NCBI GenBank assembly: GCA_001295905.1
Contig: LJHT01000005.1
Coordinates: 1-51,655 of the forward strand
DNA length: 51,655 bases
Direction: 5' to 3'
Source of the DNA: a beta proteobacterium AAP51
GTDB taxonomy: Bacteria > Pseudomonadota > Gammaproteobacteria > Burkholderiales > Burkholderiaceae_C
Below the pieces are notes generated by a model that saw only the letters and a program-made list of their open reading frames with translations, did not search any database and was not told where the DNA came from. The position numbers and the translations under genes are program-made. Positions 44,899 to 51,655 of this stretch are shown in pieces (position 1 is the first letter of the stretch; every line of letters starts with the position of its first letter).

Positions 44899-46722
44899 AT
44901 GCGCGACACCCTCGACTTCCTGCTCCACGACTGGCTGCGCACCGGCACGCTGCTGCAGCGCCCGCGTTTTGCCGACCACACGGCCGAGACCTTCGCGCAG
45001 GTGCTGGACACCTGCGAGCGCATCGCGCGCGAGAAGTTCGCGCCCTTCAACCGGCTGGCCGACACGCAGGAACCCCACTTCGACGGCGAGCGTGTGCATC
45101 TGCCGCAGGCCACGCACGAGGCACTGGCCGCGTATGTCGAATCGGGCATGCTGGCCGCGGCACAAGACTTTGAGATCGGCGGCATGCAGCTGCCCTGCGT
45201 CATCGAGATGGCGGCCAATGCCTTCTTCAGCCGCGCCAGCGTGGCCATGGGCGGCTACGCCATGCTCACCAGCGGCAATGCCAGCCTGCTGATGGCGCAC
45301 GGCACGCCGCTGCAGCGCGAGGTCTTCGCGAAGAACGAGTTCGCCGGCCGCTGGTTCGGCACCATGTGCCTGAGCGAGCCGCAGGCCGGCAGCAGCCTGA
45401 GCGACATCGCCACACGCGCCGTGCCGGACGGCGAGGGCTTCGAGACCGACGCTTTGGGCCCGCGTTACCGCCTGCGCGGCAACAAGATGTGGATCAGCGG
45501 CGGCGAGCACGAGATCACCGAGAACATCGTGCACCTGGTGCTGGCGAAGATCCCCGGGCCCGATGGCAAGCTGGTGGCGGGCACCAAAGGCATCTCGCTC
45601 TTCATCGTGCCGAAGCGCTTGGTGAACACTGCGGGTGAACTCACCGGCGAACGCAACGATGTCGCCCTGGCCGGCCTGAACCACAAGCTGGGCTACCGCG
45701 GCACCACCAACACGCTGCTGAACTTCGGCGAAGGGCGCTTCCCGGTGCGGGGTGGGGCGGGTGCCATCGGCTATCTCGTCGGCCAGCCCGGCGAGGGCCT
45801 GCGCTGCATGTTCCACATGATGAACGAGGCGCGCATCGGCGTCGGCCTGGGCGCGGTGATGCTGGGGATGGCGGGCTACGAGGCGAGCCTCGCCTACGCA
45901 CGCCAGCGTTCGCAAGGCCGCCCCATCACGGGCGCCGGCAAGGACGCCACCCAGCCCCCCGTGCCGCTGGTGGAGCATGCGGATGTGAAGCGCATGCTGC
46001 TGGCGCAGAAGGCCTATGCCGAAGGCGGGCTGGCGCTGGCCCTCTACTGCGCGCGTCTGGTGGACGAGTTGCACACCGGCGATGAAGCCGCGCGTGCCGA
46101 AGCTGGCCTGCTGCTGGAAGTGCTGACGCCGATTGCCAAGAGCTGGCCCAGCGAGTGGTGCCTGGAGGCCAACAGCCTGGCCATCCAGGTGCTGGGCGGT
46201 TATGGCTACACGCGCGATTTCCCGGTGGAACAGTACTGGCGCGATAACCGCCTGAACATGATCCACGAGGGCACGCACGGCATCCAGGGCCTGGACCTGC
46301 TGGGCCGCAAGGTGGTGATGCGCGGGGGCGAAGGCCTGCGCCTGCTGGCGCTGCGCATGGCCGACACCGCCCAGCGCGCCGGCCAGGTGGAAGGCCTGGC
46401 CGAGCCCGCCAACGCCCTGAGCGGCGCGCTGCAGAAGCTGGGCGCGGCCACGAAGGCGGCCTGGGCCACGGGCGTGCCCGAAGAAGCGCTGGCCAACGCC
46501 ACGCCCTACCTGCAGGCCTTCGGCCACGTGGTGCTGGCGTGGTTGTGGCTGGACATGGCGCTGGCCGCGGAGGAATCGAAAGAACACGCACCTCTGAAGC
46601 CCGGCAAGCGGGCTGCCCTGCGTTACTTCTACGCCTTCGAGCTGCCCAAGATCGACGCCTGGCTGGGCCCCGTTGCGCGGCGCGAGCCGCTGCTGCGCGA
46701 GATGCAGGACGCCTGGTTCTGA
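44899..46722 (+). CDS. Acyl-CoA dehydrogenase, 600-residue class
   Basis: 607 aa, the long class found with aryl or long-chain acyl-CoA substrates. The FAD-binding regions TMCLSEPQAGSSLSDI and KMWISGGEHEITENIVHLVLAK are present, and the catalytic Glu457 lies in MIHEGTHGIQGLDLLGRK. The C-terminal extension (about 130 residues after the base) is typical of this class. It introduces the alpha-beta double bond upstream of the FadB-type step. The ATG at 44899 has no strong ribosome site. A 72-base gap with a GC hairpin separates it from the TPR gene, so it may have its own promoter or be an operon continuation. Confidence 0.93.
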   Translation: MRDTLDFLLHDWLRTGTLLQRPRFADHTAETFAQVLDTCERIAREKFAPFNRLADTQEPHFDGERVHLPQATHEALAAYVESGMLAAAQDFEIGGMQLPCVIEMAANAFFSRASVAMGGYAMLTSGNASLLMAHGTPLQREVFAKNEFAGRWFGTMCLSEPQAGSSLSDIATRAVPDGEGFETDALGPRYRLRGNKMWISGGEHEITENIVHLVLAKIPGPDGKLVAGTKGISLFIVPKRLVNTAGELTGERNDVALAGLNHKLGYRGTTNTLLNFGEGRFPVRGGAGAIGYLVGQPGEGLRCMFHMMNEARIGVGLGAVMLGMAGYEASLAYARQRSQGRPITGAGKDATQPPVPLVEHADVKRMLLAQKAYAEGGLALALYCARLVDELHTGDEAARAEAGLLLEVLTPIAKSWPSEWCLEANSLAIQVLGGYGYTRDFPVEQYWRDNRLNMIHEGTHGIQGLDLLGRKVVMRGGEGLRLLALRMADTAQRAGQVEGLAEPANALSGALQKLGAATKAAWATGVPEEALANATPYLQAFGHVVLAWLWLDMALAAEESKEHAPLKPGKRAALRYFYAFELPKIDAWLGPVARREPLLREMQDAWF

Positions 46723-46770
46723 AGGCCCCAGCGCACCGTTCGCGGCGAAGCTTTGGCGCATGATGGCCGC

Positions 46771-46965
46771 ATGAAAACCTCCACCGTCGAAGTCTGGGTG
46801 TGGATCCTGATCTATGGCGGCCTGCTCACCGCGGCCGTGGGCCTGTTCGTGCAGCGCGGAGGCGGCGACGCCCTGGGCTGGACCTTGATGACCGCCGGCG
46901 GCGTGGCCGCGGCTGCGGGCGCCGTGCTGGTGGTGCTGCGCTCGCGCATGAAGAACAAAGACTGA
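46771..46965 (+). CDS. Small two-helix membrane protein, unknown function
   Basis: 64 aa. Two helices (VWVWILIYGGLLTAAVGLFV and WTLMTAGGVAAAAGAVLVVL) are joined by a short RGGGDALG loop, and the end is basic (RSRMKNKD). The ATG at 46771 is taken because a CATGAT hexamer lies six bases upstream (46759-46764), the same spacing seen at other genes here; an ATG further up gives a poor prefix. It sits between the acyl-CoA dehydrogenase and the SDR gene, 19 bases before the latter. I do not recognise the family. Confidence 0.7.
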   Translation: MKTSTVEVWVWILIYGGLLTAAVGLFVQRGGGDALGWTLMTAGGVAAAAGAVLVVLRSRMKNKD

Positions 46966-46984
46966 CACCCCACAGGAGACGCTG

Positions 46985-47776
46985 ATGAGCACCCCGATCT
47001 CGAAACTCTTCGACCTCACGGGCCAGGTGGCCCTGGTCACTGGCGGCTCGCGCGGCCTGGGCCTGCAGATGGCCGAGGCCCTGGGCGAAGCCGGCGCCAA
47101 GGTGATGCTGGTTTCGCGCAAGGCGGCCGATCTGGAGGAGGCCGCAGCCCACCTCTCGGCCAAGGGCATCGATGCACGCTGGATCGCCGCCGATGCGAGC
47201 AAGCCCGAAGAAGTGCAGCGCGTGGTCGACGAGACCATGCACCGCCTGGGCCAGATCGACATCCTCATCAACAACGCCGGCGCCACCTGGGGCGCGCCCA
47301 CCGAGGACTACCCGCTCGAGGCCTGGGACAAGGTGATGAACCTGAACATCCGCAGCCTCTTTCTGTTCGCGCAGGCGGTGGGCAAAGCCAGCATGATCCC
47401 GCGCAAGAGCGGCCGCATCATCAACGTGGCCAGCATCGCGGGCCTGAGTGGCAGCCTCGATGTGAAGTTCATCGCCTACGGCACCAGCAAGGGCGCGGCG
47501 GTGAACTTCACGCGCACGCTGGCGGGTGAATGGGGCGCCTACGGCATCACCGTCAATGCGCTGGCGCCGGGTTTCTTCCCGAGCAAGATGACCAAGGGCG
47601 TGCTGGAGCACTTCGGCGCCGACAAGCTGGCCGCCGGCGCGCCGCTCAAGCGCCTGGGCGACGACGACGACCTCAAGGGCGCGGTGCTGCTCTTCGCCAG
47701 CGCGGCGGGCAAGCACATCACCGGGCAGATCCTGGCGGTGGACGGTGGCGTGAGTGCCGTGCATGGCGGCGGCTGA
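46985..47776 (+). CDS. SDR-family oxidoreductase (classical, FabG-like)
   Basis: 263 aa. The cofactor motif is TGGSRGLG, with NNAG, Ser150, Tyr165 and Lys169 (AYGTSKGAAVNF) forming an intact catalytic set, and the C terminus ends with ITGQILAVDGG. It reduces or oxidises a keto/hydroxy group of a CoA or small substrate with NAD(P). GGAGACG precedes the ATG. It lies within the catabolic run and is followed by a thioesterase gene whose start is 29 bases downstream. The substrate is not predictable. Confidence 0.92.
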   Translation: MSTPISKLFDLTGQVALVTGGSRGLGLQMAEALGEAGAKVMLVSRKAADLEEAAAHLSAKGIDARWIAADASKPEEVQRVVDETMHRLGQIDILINNAGATWGAPTEDYPLEAWDKVMNLNIRSLFLFAQAVGKASMIPRKSGRIINVASIAGLSGSLDVKFIAYGTSKGAAVNFTRTLAGEWGAYGITVNALAPGFFPSKMTKGVLEHFGADKLAAGAPLKRLGDDDDLKGAVLLFASAAGKHITGQILAVDGGVSAVHGGG

Positions 47777-47805
47777 AGCCGGGCGCTTCCTGCGGGATTG
47801 AAGCG

Positions 47806-48243
47806 ATGGAATTCAAGGTCCACATCCCCTTCGTGCAGTTGCTCGGCATGCGCCTGGAGCGCATGGCCGCCGGCGAGGCCGAGATCCACATGGACCTGCG
47901 CGAAGAGTTCACCAACAGCTGGGGCGTGGCCCACGGCGGCGTGACGATGACGCTGCTGGACGTGGTGATGGCCCACGCCGCGCGCAGCGCCGACACCGCA
48001 GAGGGCGAGCCCCTGCCCGGTGTGGTGACCATCGAGATGAAAACCAGCTTCATGCGCCCGGGTCTGGGCACGCTGGTGGCTACCGGCAAGCGGCTGCACC
48101 GCACGGTGTCCATGGCCTTCTGCGAGGGCTATGTGCACGACCAGCAGGGCCTGCTGATCGGCCACGCCAGCGGCACCTTCAAGTACCTCAAGGGCCTGCC
48201 CGTCGGCGGCAAACGCATCCAGAAGCTCAACGCTTCCGACTGA
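47806..48243 (+). CDS. PaaI-type hotdog thioesterase
   Basis: 145 aa single hotdog domain. The core NSWGVAHGGVTMTLLDVVMAHAA carries the conserved His-Gly-Gly motif followed by the long helix, and the later TIEMKTSFMRPGLGTL strand is diagnostic. Such enzymes hydrolyse acyl-CoA or aryl-CoA thioesters and free CoA when degradation stalls. The ATG at 47806 gives the family N terminus; GAAGCG is a weak ribosome site. It lies 15 bases upstream of the MDR gene. Confidence 0.9.
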   Translation: MEFKVHIPFVQLLGMRLERMAAGEAEIHMDLREEFTNSWGVAHGGVTMTLLDVVMAHAARSADTAEGEPLPGVVTIEMKTSFMRPGLGTLVATGKRLHRTVSMAFCEGYVHDQQGLLIGHASGTFKYLKGLPVGGKRIQKLNASD

Positions 48244-48258
48244 AGAAGGAAACCCGTG

Positions 48259-49278
48259 ATGACTGAAATGAACCAGCGCATCGTGCTCGCCTCGCGCCCG
48301 CAAGGCGAGGCCAGCGTCGACAACTTCCGCCTGGAGACCGTGCCCGTGCCGGCGCTGCAGGACGGCCAGGTGCTCGTGCGCCAGCACTTCCTGAGCCTGG
48401 ACCCCTACATGCGCATGCGCATGAACGACGCCAAGAACTACGCCGCGCCGCAGCCTCTGGGCGAGGTGATGATCGGCGGCACCGTGGGCGTGGTGGCCGA
48501 ATCGCGCCACCCGGGCTATGCGGCCGGTGACAGCGTGGTCGGCATGGGCGGCTGGCAGCAGTGGGCCGTGTTCGACGCGGCGCAACCGGGCGCGCAGCGC
48601 AAGGTGGACGCGACGCGCATCCCGCTGTCGGCCTACCTGGGCGCCGTGGGCATGCCGGGCGTCACGGCCTGGGTGGGCCTGGTGCACTTCATCGAGCCCA
48701 AGGCCGGCGAGACCATCGTGGTGGACGCCGCCAGCGGCGCCGTGGGCAGCGTGGTGGGCCAGCTCGCCAAGGCGCGCGGCTGCCGCGCGGTGGGCATTGC
48801 CGGCGGGGCCGACAAGTGCGCTTATGTCGTTGAGGAACTCGGCTTCGACGCCTGCATCGACTACAAGCAGCACCGCGAGCCGGCTGCGCTCGCCGCGGCG
48901 CTGGATGCCGCTGCGCCGAAGGGCGTGGACGGCCTCTTCGAGAACGTCGGCGGCACCATCTTTGACGTGGTGCTCTCGCGCATGAACGCCTTCGGCCGCG
49001 TGGCGCTGTGCGGTTTGATCTCGGGCTACGACGGCCAGTCGCTGGCCATCCACAACGCGCGGCTGCTGCTCACGCAGCGCCTGCGCCTGCAGGGCTTCAT
49101 CGTCAGCGAACACATGCACCTGTGGCCGCCGGCGCTGAAGGAACTGGGCGGCCTGGTGGCCGGCGGGCAGCTGAAGTTCCGCGAAACCGTCGCGCCCGAC
49201 CTGGCCGCCGCGCCCGAGGCCTTTCTCGGGCTGCTGAAGGGCCGCAACTTCGGCAAGCAACTGGTGAAGCTGGCATGA
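48259..49278 (+). CDS. NADP-dependent MDR oxidoreductase (prostaglandin/2-alkenal reductase type)
   Basis: 339 aa. It lacks the catalytic zinc ligands of alcohol dehydrogenases and has the leukotriene B4 dehydrogenase/curcumin reductase pattern: FLSLDPYMRMRM, GGTVGVV, GMPGVTAWVGL and the cofactor loop DAASGAVGSVVGQLAKARG. Such enzymes reduce alpha,beta-unsaturated ketones or aldehydes. ATG 48259 is preferred over GTG 48256; AAGAAGGA lies eight bases upstream. It overlaps the GNAT gene by four bases. It fits detoxification or side-chain metabolism of unsaturated intermediates. Confidence 0.92.
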   Translation: MTEMNQRIVLASRPQGEASVDNFRLETVPVPALQDGQVLVRQHFLSLDPYMRMRMNDAKNYAAPQPLGEVMIGGTVGVVAESRHPGYAAGDSVVGMGGWQQWAVFDAAQPGAQRKVDATRIPLSAYLGAVGMPGVTAWVGLVHFIEPKAGETIVVDAASGAVGSVVGQLAKARGCRAVGIAGGADKCAYVVEELGFDACIDYKQHREPAALAAALDAAAPKGVDGLFENVGGTIFDVVLSRMNAFGRVALCGLISGYDGQSLAIHNARLLLTQRLRLQGFIVSEHMHLWPPALKELGGLVAGGQLKFRETVAPDLAAAPEAFLGLLKGRNFGKQLVKLA

Positions 49279-49733
49279 AGTGGTGGTGCGGGCGCTTCGG
49301 GGCCTTGAGCGTGGGTGACCTGTACGACGCGCTGGCGCTGCGCTCGCAAGTGTTCGTGGTGGAGCAGAACTGCGTCTTCCTCGATGCCGACGGCGCCGAC
49401 CGCGACAGCGCCCACCTGCTGGGGCGTGACGAGGCCGGCGTGCTGCAGGCCTACCTGCGTGTGGTGGACCCGGGCGTGAAGTACGCCGAGCCTTCGATCG
49501 GCCGCGTCATCACCGCCGAAGCCACGCGCGGCACGGGCTTGGGCCATGCGCTCATTGCCGAGGGCATCGCGCGCTGCCGCAATGCCTGGCCGGGCCAACC
49601 CATCCGCATCGGCGCGCAATCGCGCCTGGAAAGTTTTTACGCCCGCCACGGCTTCGTGCGCGAAGGCGACGACTACATCGAAGACGGCATCCCGCACTGC
49701 GAGATGGTGCTGCCCGGAGGCAAAACTGCATGA
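49275..49733 (+). CDS. ElaA-type GNAT acetyltransferase
   Basis: 152 aa. The ElaA pattern is clear: DLYDALALRSQVFVVEQNC at the start, then LGRVITAEATRGTGLGHALI (acetyl-CoA site, RGTGLG) and the C-terminal YARHGFVREGDDYIEDGIPHCEM. The family acetylates unknown small substrates. It overlaps both neighbours by four bases (ATGA at each end), so it is locked into the MDR-GNAT-GST-SDR cluster. Confidence 0.9.
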   Translation: MKWWCGRFGALSVGDLYDALALRSQVFVVEQNCVFLDADGADRDSAHLLGRDEAGVLQAYLRVVDPGVKYAEPSIGRVITAEATRGTGLGHALIAEGIARCRNAWPGQPIRIGAQSRLESFYARHGFVREGDDYIEDGIPHCEMVLPGGKTA

Positions 49734-50668
49734 ACGACGAACTCATCCTGCACCACTACGACGGCTCGCCCTTCTCGGAGAAGGTGCGCCTGATGCTGGG
49801 CTTCAAGGGCCTGGCCTGGCGTTCGGTGAAAGTGCCGGTGATCCTGCCCAAGCCCGACGTGGTGGCGCTCACCGGCGGCTACCGCAAGACGCCTTTCGTG
49901 CAGGTGGGCGCCGATGTCTACTGCGACACCGCGCTCATCGCGCGCCTGCTGGAAGCCCGCGCGCCCACGCCGCGGCTCTTCCCGCCGCACCTGCCGCTGG
50001 CGCCGCAGTTCGCGCAGTGGGCCGACAGCACGATGTTCTGGACCGCCGCGCCCTACACGCTGCAGCCCGCCGGGGCCGCGCACCGTTTTGCCGGTGCGCC
50101 GCCCGAGGTGGTGAAGGCCTTCGTGGCCGACCGCGCCGCCATGACCACCGGCATGACGCGCCAGACCGTGGCCGACGCCGCCGTGAACCTGCGTGCGCAA
50201 CTGGCCGCGCTGGAGGCGCAGCTCGAGGGTGGCGGGCCTTGCCTCTTCGGCGACGTCAGCATCGCCGACTTCTCGGTGGCGCACTGCATGTGGTTCGTCG
50301 CCAGCGGTGGGCCGGTGGTGGGCGAGATCCTGGCCGGTTTCCCGGCGCTGCAGCGCTGGTTCGCCGGCATGCAGGCCTTTGGCCACGGCCAGCCCGAGAA
50401 GCTGGGCAGCGCCGAGGCCCTCGCCATCGCAGCAGCCGCTTCGGCGGCGGGCCGCTACGCGCCCTGCGTCGTGCAGGCGGGTTTGGGTTTTGAAGCGGGC
50501 GAGGCCGTGACGGTGGCCGCCATCGACTACGCGCGTGACGCCGTGGCCGGCACGCTGGTGGGCCTGAACGCGCAAGAGGCGGTGATCCGCCGCACGGATG
50601 AACGCGCGGGCACGGTGCAGGTGCACTTCCCGCGCCACGGTTTCCAGATCAAGAAAGAAACAGCATGA
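49730..50668 (+). CDS. Glutathione S-transferase family protein with C-terminal extension
   Basis: 312 aa. The thioredoxin-fold N-terminal domain (ILHHYDGSPFSEKVRLMLG) has the Ser of the GSH-site motif SPFSEKVR and the cis-Pro region YRKTPFVQV, followed by the all-alpha domain to about residue 225. A further 85 or so residues (from SAEALAIAAAASAAGRYAPC) form a separate small beta-rich domain of unknown role. It overlaps both the GNAT gene and the following SDR gene by four bases. Glutathione conjugation or isomerisation of an electrophilic intermediate is plausible. Confidence 0.88.
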   Translation: MNDELILHHYDGSPFSEKVRLMLGFKGLAWRSVKVPVILPKPDVVALTGGYRKTPFVQVGADVYCDTALIARLLEARAPTPRLFPPHLPLAPQFAQWADSTMFWTAAPYTLQPAGAAHRFAGAPPEVVKAFVADRAAMTTGMTRQTVADAAVNLRAQLAALEAQLEGGGPCLFGDVSIADFSVAHCMWFVASGGPVVGEILAGFPALQRWFAGMQAFGHGQPEKLGSAEALAIAAAASAAGRYAPCVVQAGLGFEAGEAVTVAAIDYARDAVAGTLVGLNAQEAVIRRTDERAGTVQVHFPRHGFQIKKETA

Positions 50669-51579
50669 GCGAGCAACAACAAGGCGGCGTGGCCGTCATC
50701 ACCGGCGCGGCTTCGGGCTTCGGCCTGGAGGCCAGCCGCATCGCCGCGGCGCGCGGCATGGCCGTGGTGATGGCCGATGTGCAGGCCGAGGCGCTGGAGC
50801 GCGCCGCCGCCGAGATTCGTTCAACAGGTGCGCGCGTGCTGCCCTTCCGCCTGGACGTGAGCAAGGCCGCCGAGGTGGAAGCCCTGGCCGCCGCCACGCT
50901 GGCCGAATTCGGCACGCCCAGCTTCGTGTTCAACAACGCGGGTGTGGGCGCCGGCGGGCTGATCTGGGAGCACACGCAGAAAGACTGGGAATGGGTGATC
51001 GGCGTCAATCTCATGGGCGTGGCCCATGGCGTGCGCGTGTTCACGCCGCTGATGCTGGCCGCGGCCGAGAAGGACCCGGCCTTCCGCGGCCACATCGTCA
51101 ATACCGCCAGCATGGCCGGGCTGCTGAACGCGCCCAACATGGGTGTCTACAACGTCACCAAGCACGCGGTGGTGGCCATGAGCGAGACGCTCTACCAAGA
51201 CCTGGCGCTGGTCAGCACGCAGGTGCAGGCCCACGTGCTGTGCCCGTTTTTCGTGCCTACCGGCATCCACCAGAGCGAACGCAACCGGCCGGCCGAGTTC
51301 CAGGGTGAGGCCAAGCCCACACGCAGCCAGCTCATCGCCCAGGCCATGAGCGAACAGGCCGTCACGCGCGGCAAGATCACGGCCGCACAGGTGGCGCAGA
51401 ACGTCTTCGCCGCGATGGATGAAGGCCGCTTCTACATCTACAGCCACCCGCAGGCGCTGGCCAGCGTGCAGGTGCGGCTGGAAGACATCATGACGCCGCG
51501 CAACCCGACCAGCCCGTTCGCGGCCAAGCCGGAGATCGGCGAGCAGCTGCGCGCGGCGCTGCGCGGCGAGAAGGGCTGA
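50665..51579 (+). CDS. SDR-family oxidoreductase with C-terminal extension
   Basis: 304 aa. The classical set is complete: cofactor motif TGAASGFG, NNAGVGAGG, Ser149, Tyr162 and Lys166 (VYNVTKHAVVAMSE). After the core (about 245 residues) comes an extra C-terminal part (ITAAQVAQNVFAAMDEGRFYIYSHP) that is shared by a subgroup of SDRs annotated as short-chain dehydrogenases of unknown substrate. It overlaps the GST gene by four bases and is the last gene in the window, with 76 bases of non-coding sequence behind it before the G/C run at the contig end. Confidence 0.9.
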   Translation: MSEQQQGGVAVITGAASGFGLEASRIAAARGMAVVMADVQAEALERAAAEIRSTGARVLPFRLDVSKAAEVEALAAATLAEFGTPSFVFNNAGVGAGGLIWEHTQKDWEWVIGVNLMGVAHGVRVFTPLMLAAAEKDPAFRGHIVNTASMAGLLNAPNMGVYNVTKHAVVAMSETLYQDLALVSTQVQAHVLCPFFVPTGIHQSERNRPAEFQGEAKPTRSQLIAQAMSEQAVTRGKITAAQVAQNVFAAMDEGRFYIYSHPQALASVQVRLEDIMTPRNPTSPFAAKPEIGEQLRAALRGEKG

Positions 51580-51641
51580 CAGAGCCCGGCAGGCCCCAGC
51601 CCGCCACGGCCAGGGCGTCTCGGGCATCGCGCCGGAGATGG

Positions 51642-51655
51642 GGGCCGCCCCCCCC
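51642..51655. other. Low-complexity C-rich contig end
   Basis: The window ends with a run of C. Its reverse complement resembles the G-rich first bases of the window, so the two ends may carry the same kind of assembly or sequencing artefact. No feature can be read here. Confidence 0.6.

Noticed and set aside
43987..47301. 1104-codon minus-strand open frame opposite the TPR, acyl-CoA dehydrogenase and SDR genes
   Set aside because: Same shadow composition; the plus-strand genes carry clear motifs and ribosome sites.

Overview
The window is a GC-rich stretch of ordinary, gene-dense chromosome from a betaproteobacterium, most likely Burkholderiales (Comamonadaceae or the Rubrivivax/Ideonella/Leptothrix group). 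The basis is gene content and protein style: a Bug/TctC-type binding protein, TctAB, paired LolC/LolE-type permeases, a pirin beside a divergent LysR, a PEP-CTERM protein and a liv operon followed by beta-oxidation genes. I see no rRNA, tRNA, CRISPR array, phage, transposase or plasmid function. Both ends are low-complexity G/C runs, so the window looks like a complete assembled contig.

Layout. 1-7.4 kb: an RpfE/phosphoglycerate-mutase-like gene, a compact lolC-lolD-lolE operon (lipoprotein release), a PHP-domain phosphoesterase, and a DEAD-box RNA helicase behind a long structured leader, ending in a dispersed repeat and a bidirectional terminator against an FKBP isomerase. 7.5-14.4 kb: a PEP-CTERM secreted SGNH-like protein, glutamyl-Q tRNA(Asp) synthetase, LysR/pirin pair, flavodoxin, a DUF599 membrane protein, an orphan tripartite-tricarboxylate binding protein and a tiny membrane protein. 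14.6-21 kb: a LytS/LytTR-like two-component pair, then, on the other strand, a four-gene operon (membrane-anchored HtrA-like protease, MoxR ATPase, DUF58, VWA/BatA). 21-25 kb: TatD DNase, hypoxanthine-DNA glycosylase, spermidine-synthase-like protein and an orphan GspE/PilB-type ATPase. 25-34 kb: TctB-TctA transporter with a gamma-glutamyltransferase, two DMT exporters, an atypical SDR, a zinc-ribbon DUF2007 protein and a quinone oxidoreductase. 33-35 kb: msrB-bolA-ppiC run. 35-51.6 kb: livJ-terminator-livHMGF, terminator, then a long co-directional catabolic run (FadB-type fusion, thiolase, secreted TPR protein, acyl-CoA dehydrogenase, small membrane protein, SDR, thioesterase, MDR reductase, GNAT, GST, SDR) with several 4-base overlaps.

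Working together, the right third reads as uptake plus CoA-thioester oxidation: an ABC importer of the branched-chain amino-acid/carboxylate type feeds acyl substrates into dehydrogenase, hydratase/3-hydroxyacyl dehydrogenase and thiolase steps, with a palindromic operator at the first beta-oxidation gene. The left two thirds are mostly housekeeping, envelope and stress genes.

I found no obviously new multi-gene system. The best leads are non-coding: a three-copy, gene-end-associated hairpin repeat whose stem shows compensatory base changes, and a direct repeat in front of the LytS/LytTR genes with the spacing expected of a LytTR-family site. On the protein side, a LivF with Arg replacing the Walker A Lys and an SDR lacking the catalytic Tyr/Lys deserve a look. 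No database search was possible; family names come from motifs and recall.
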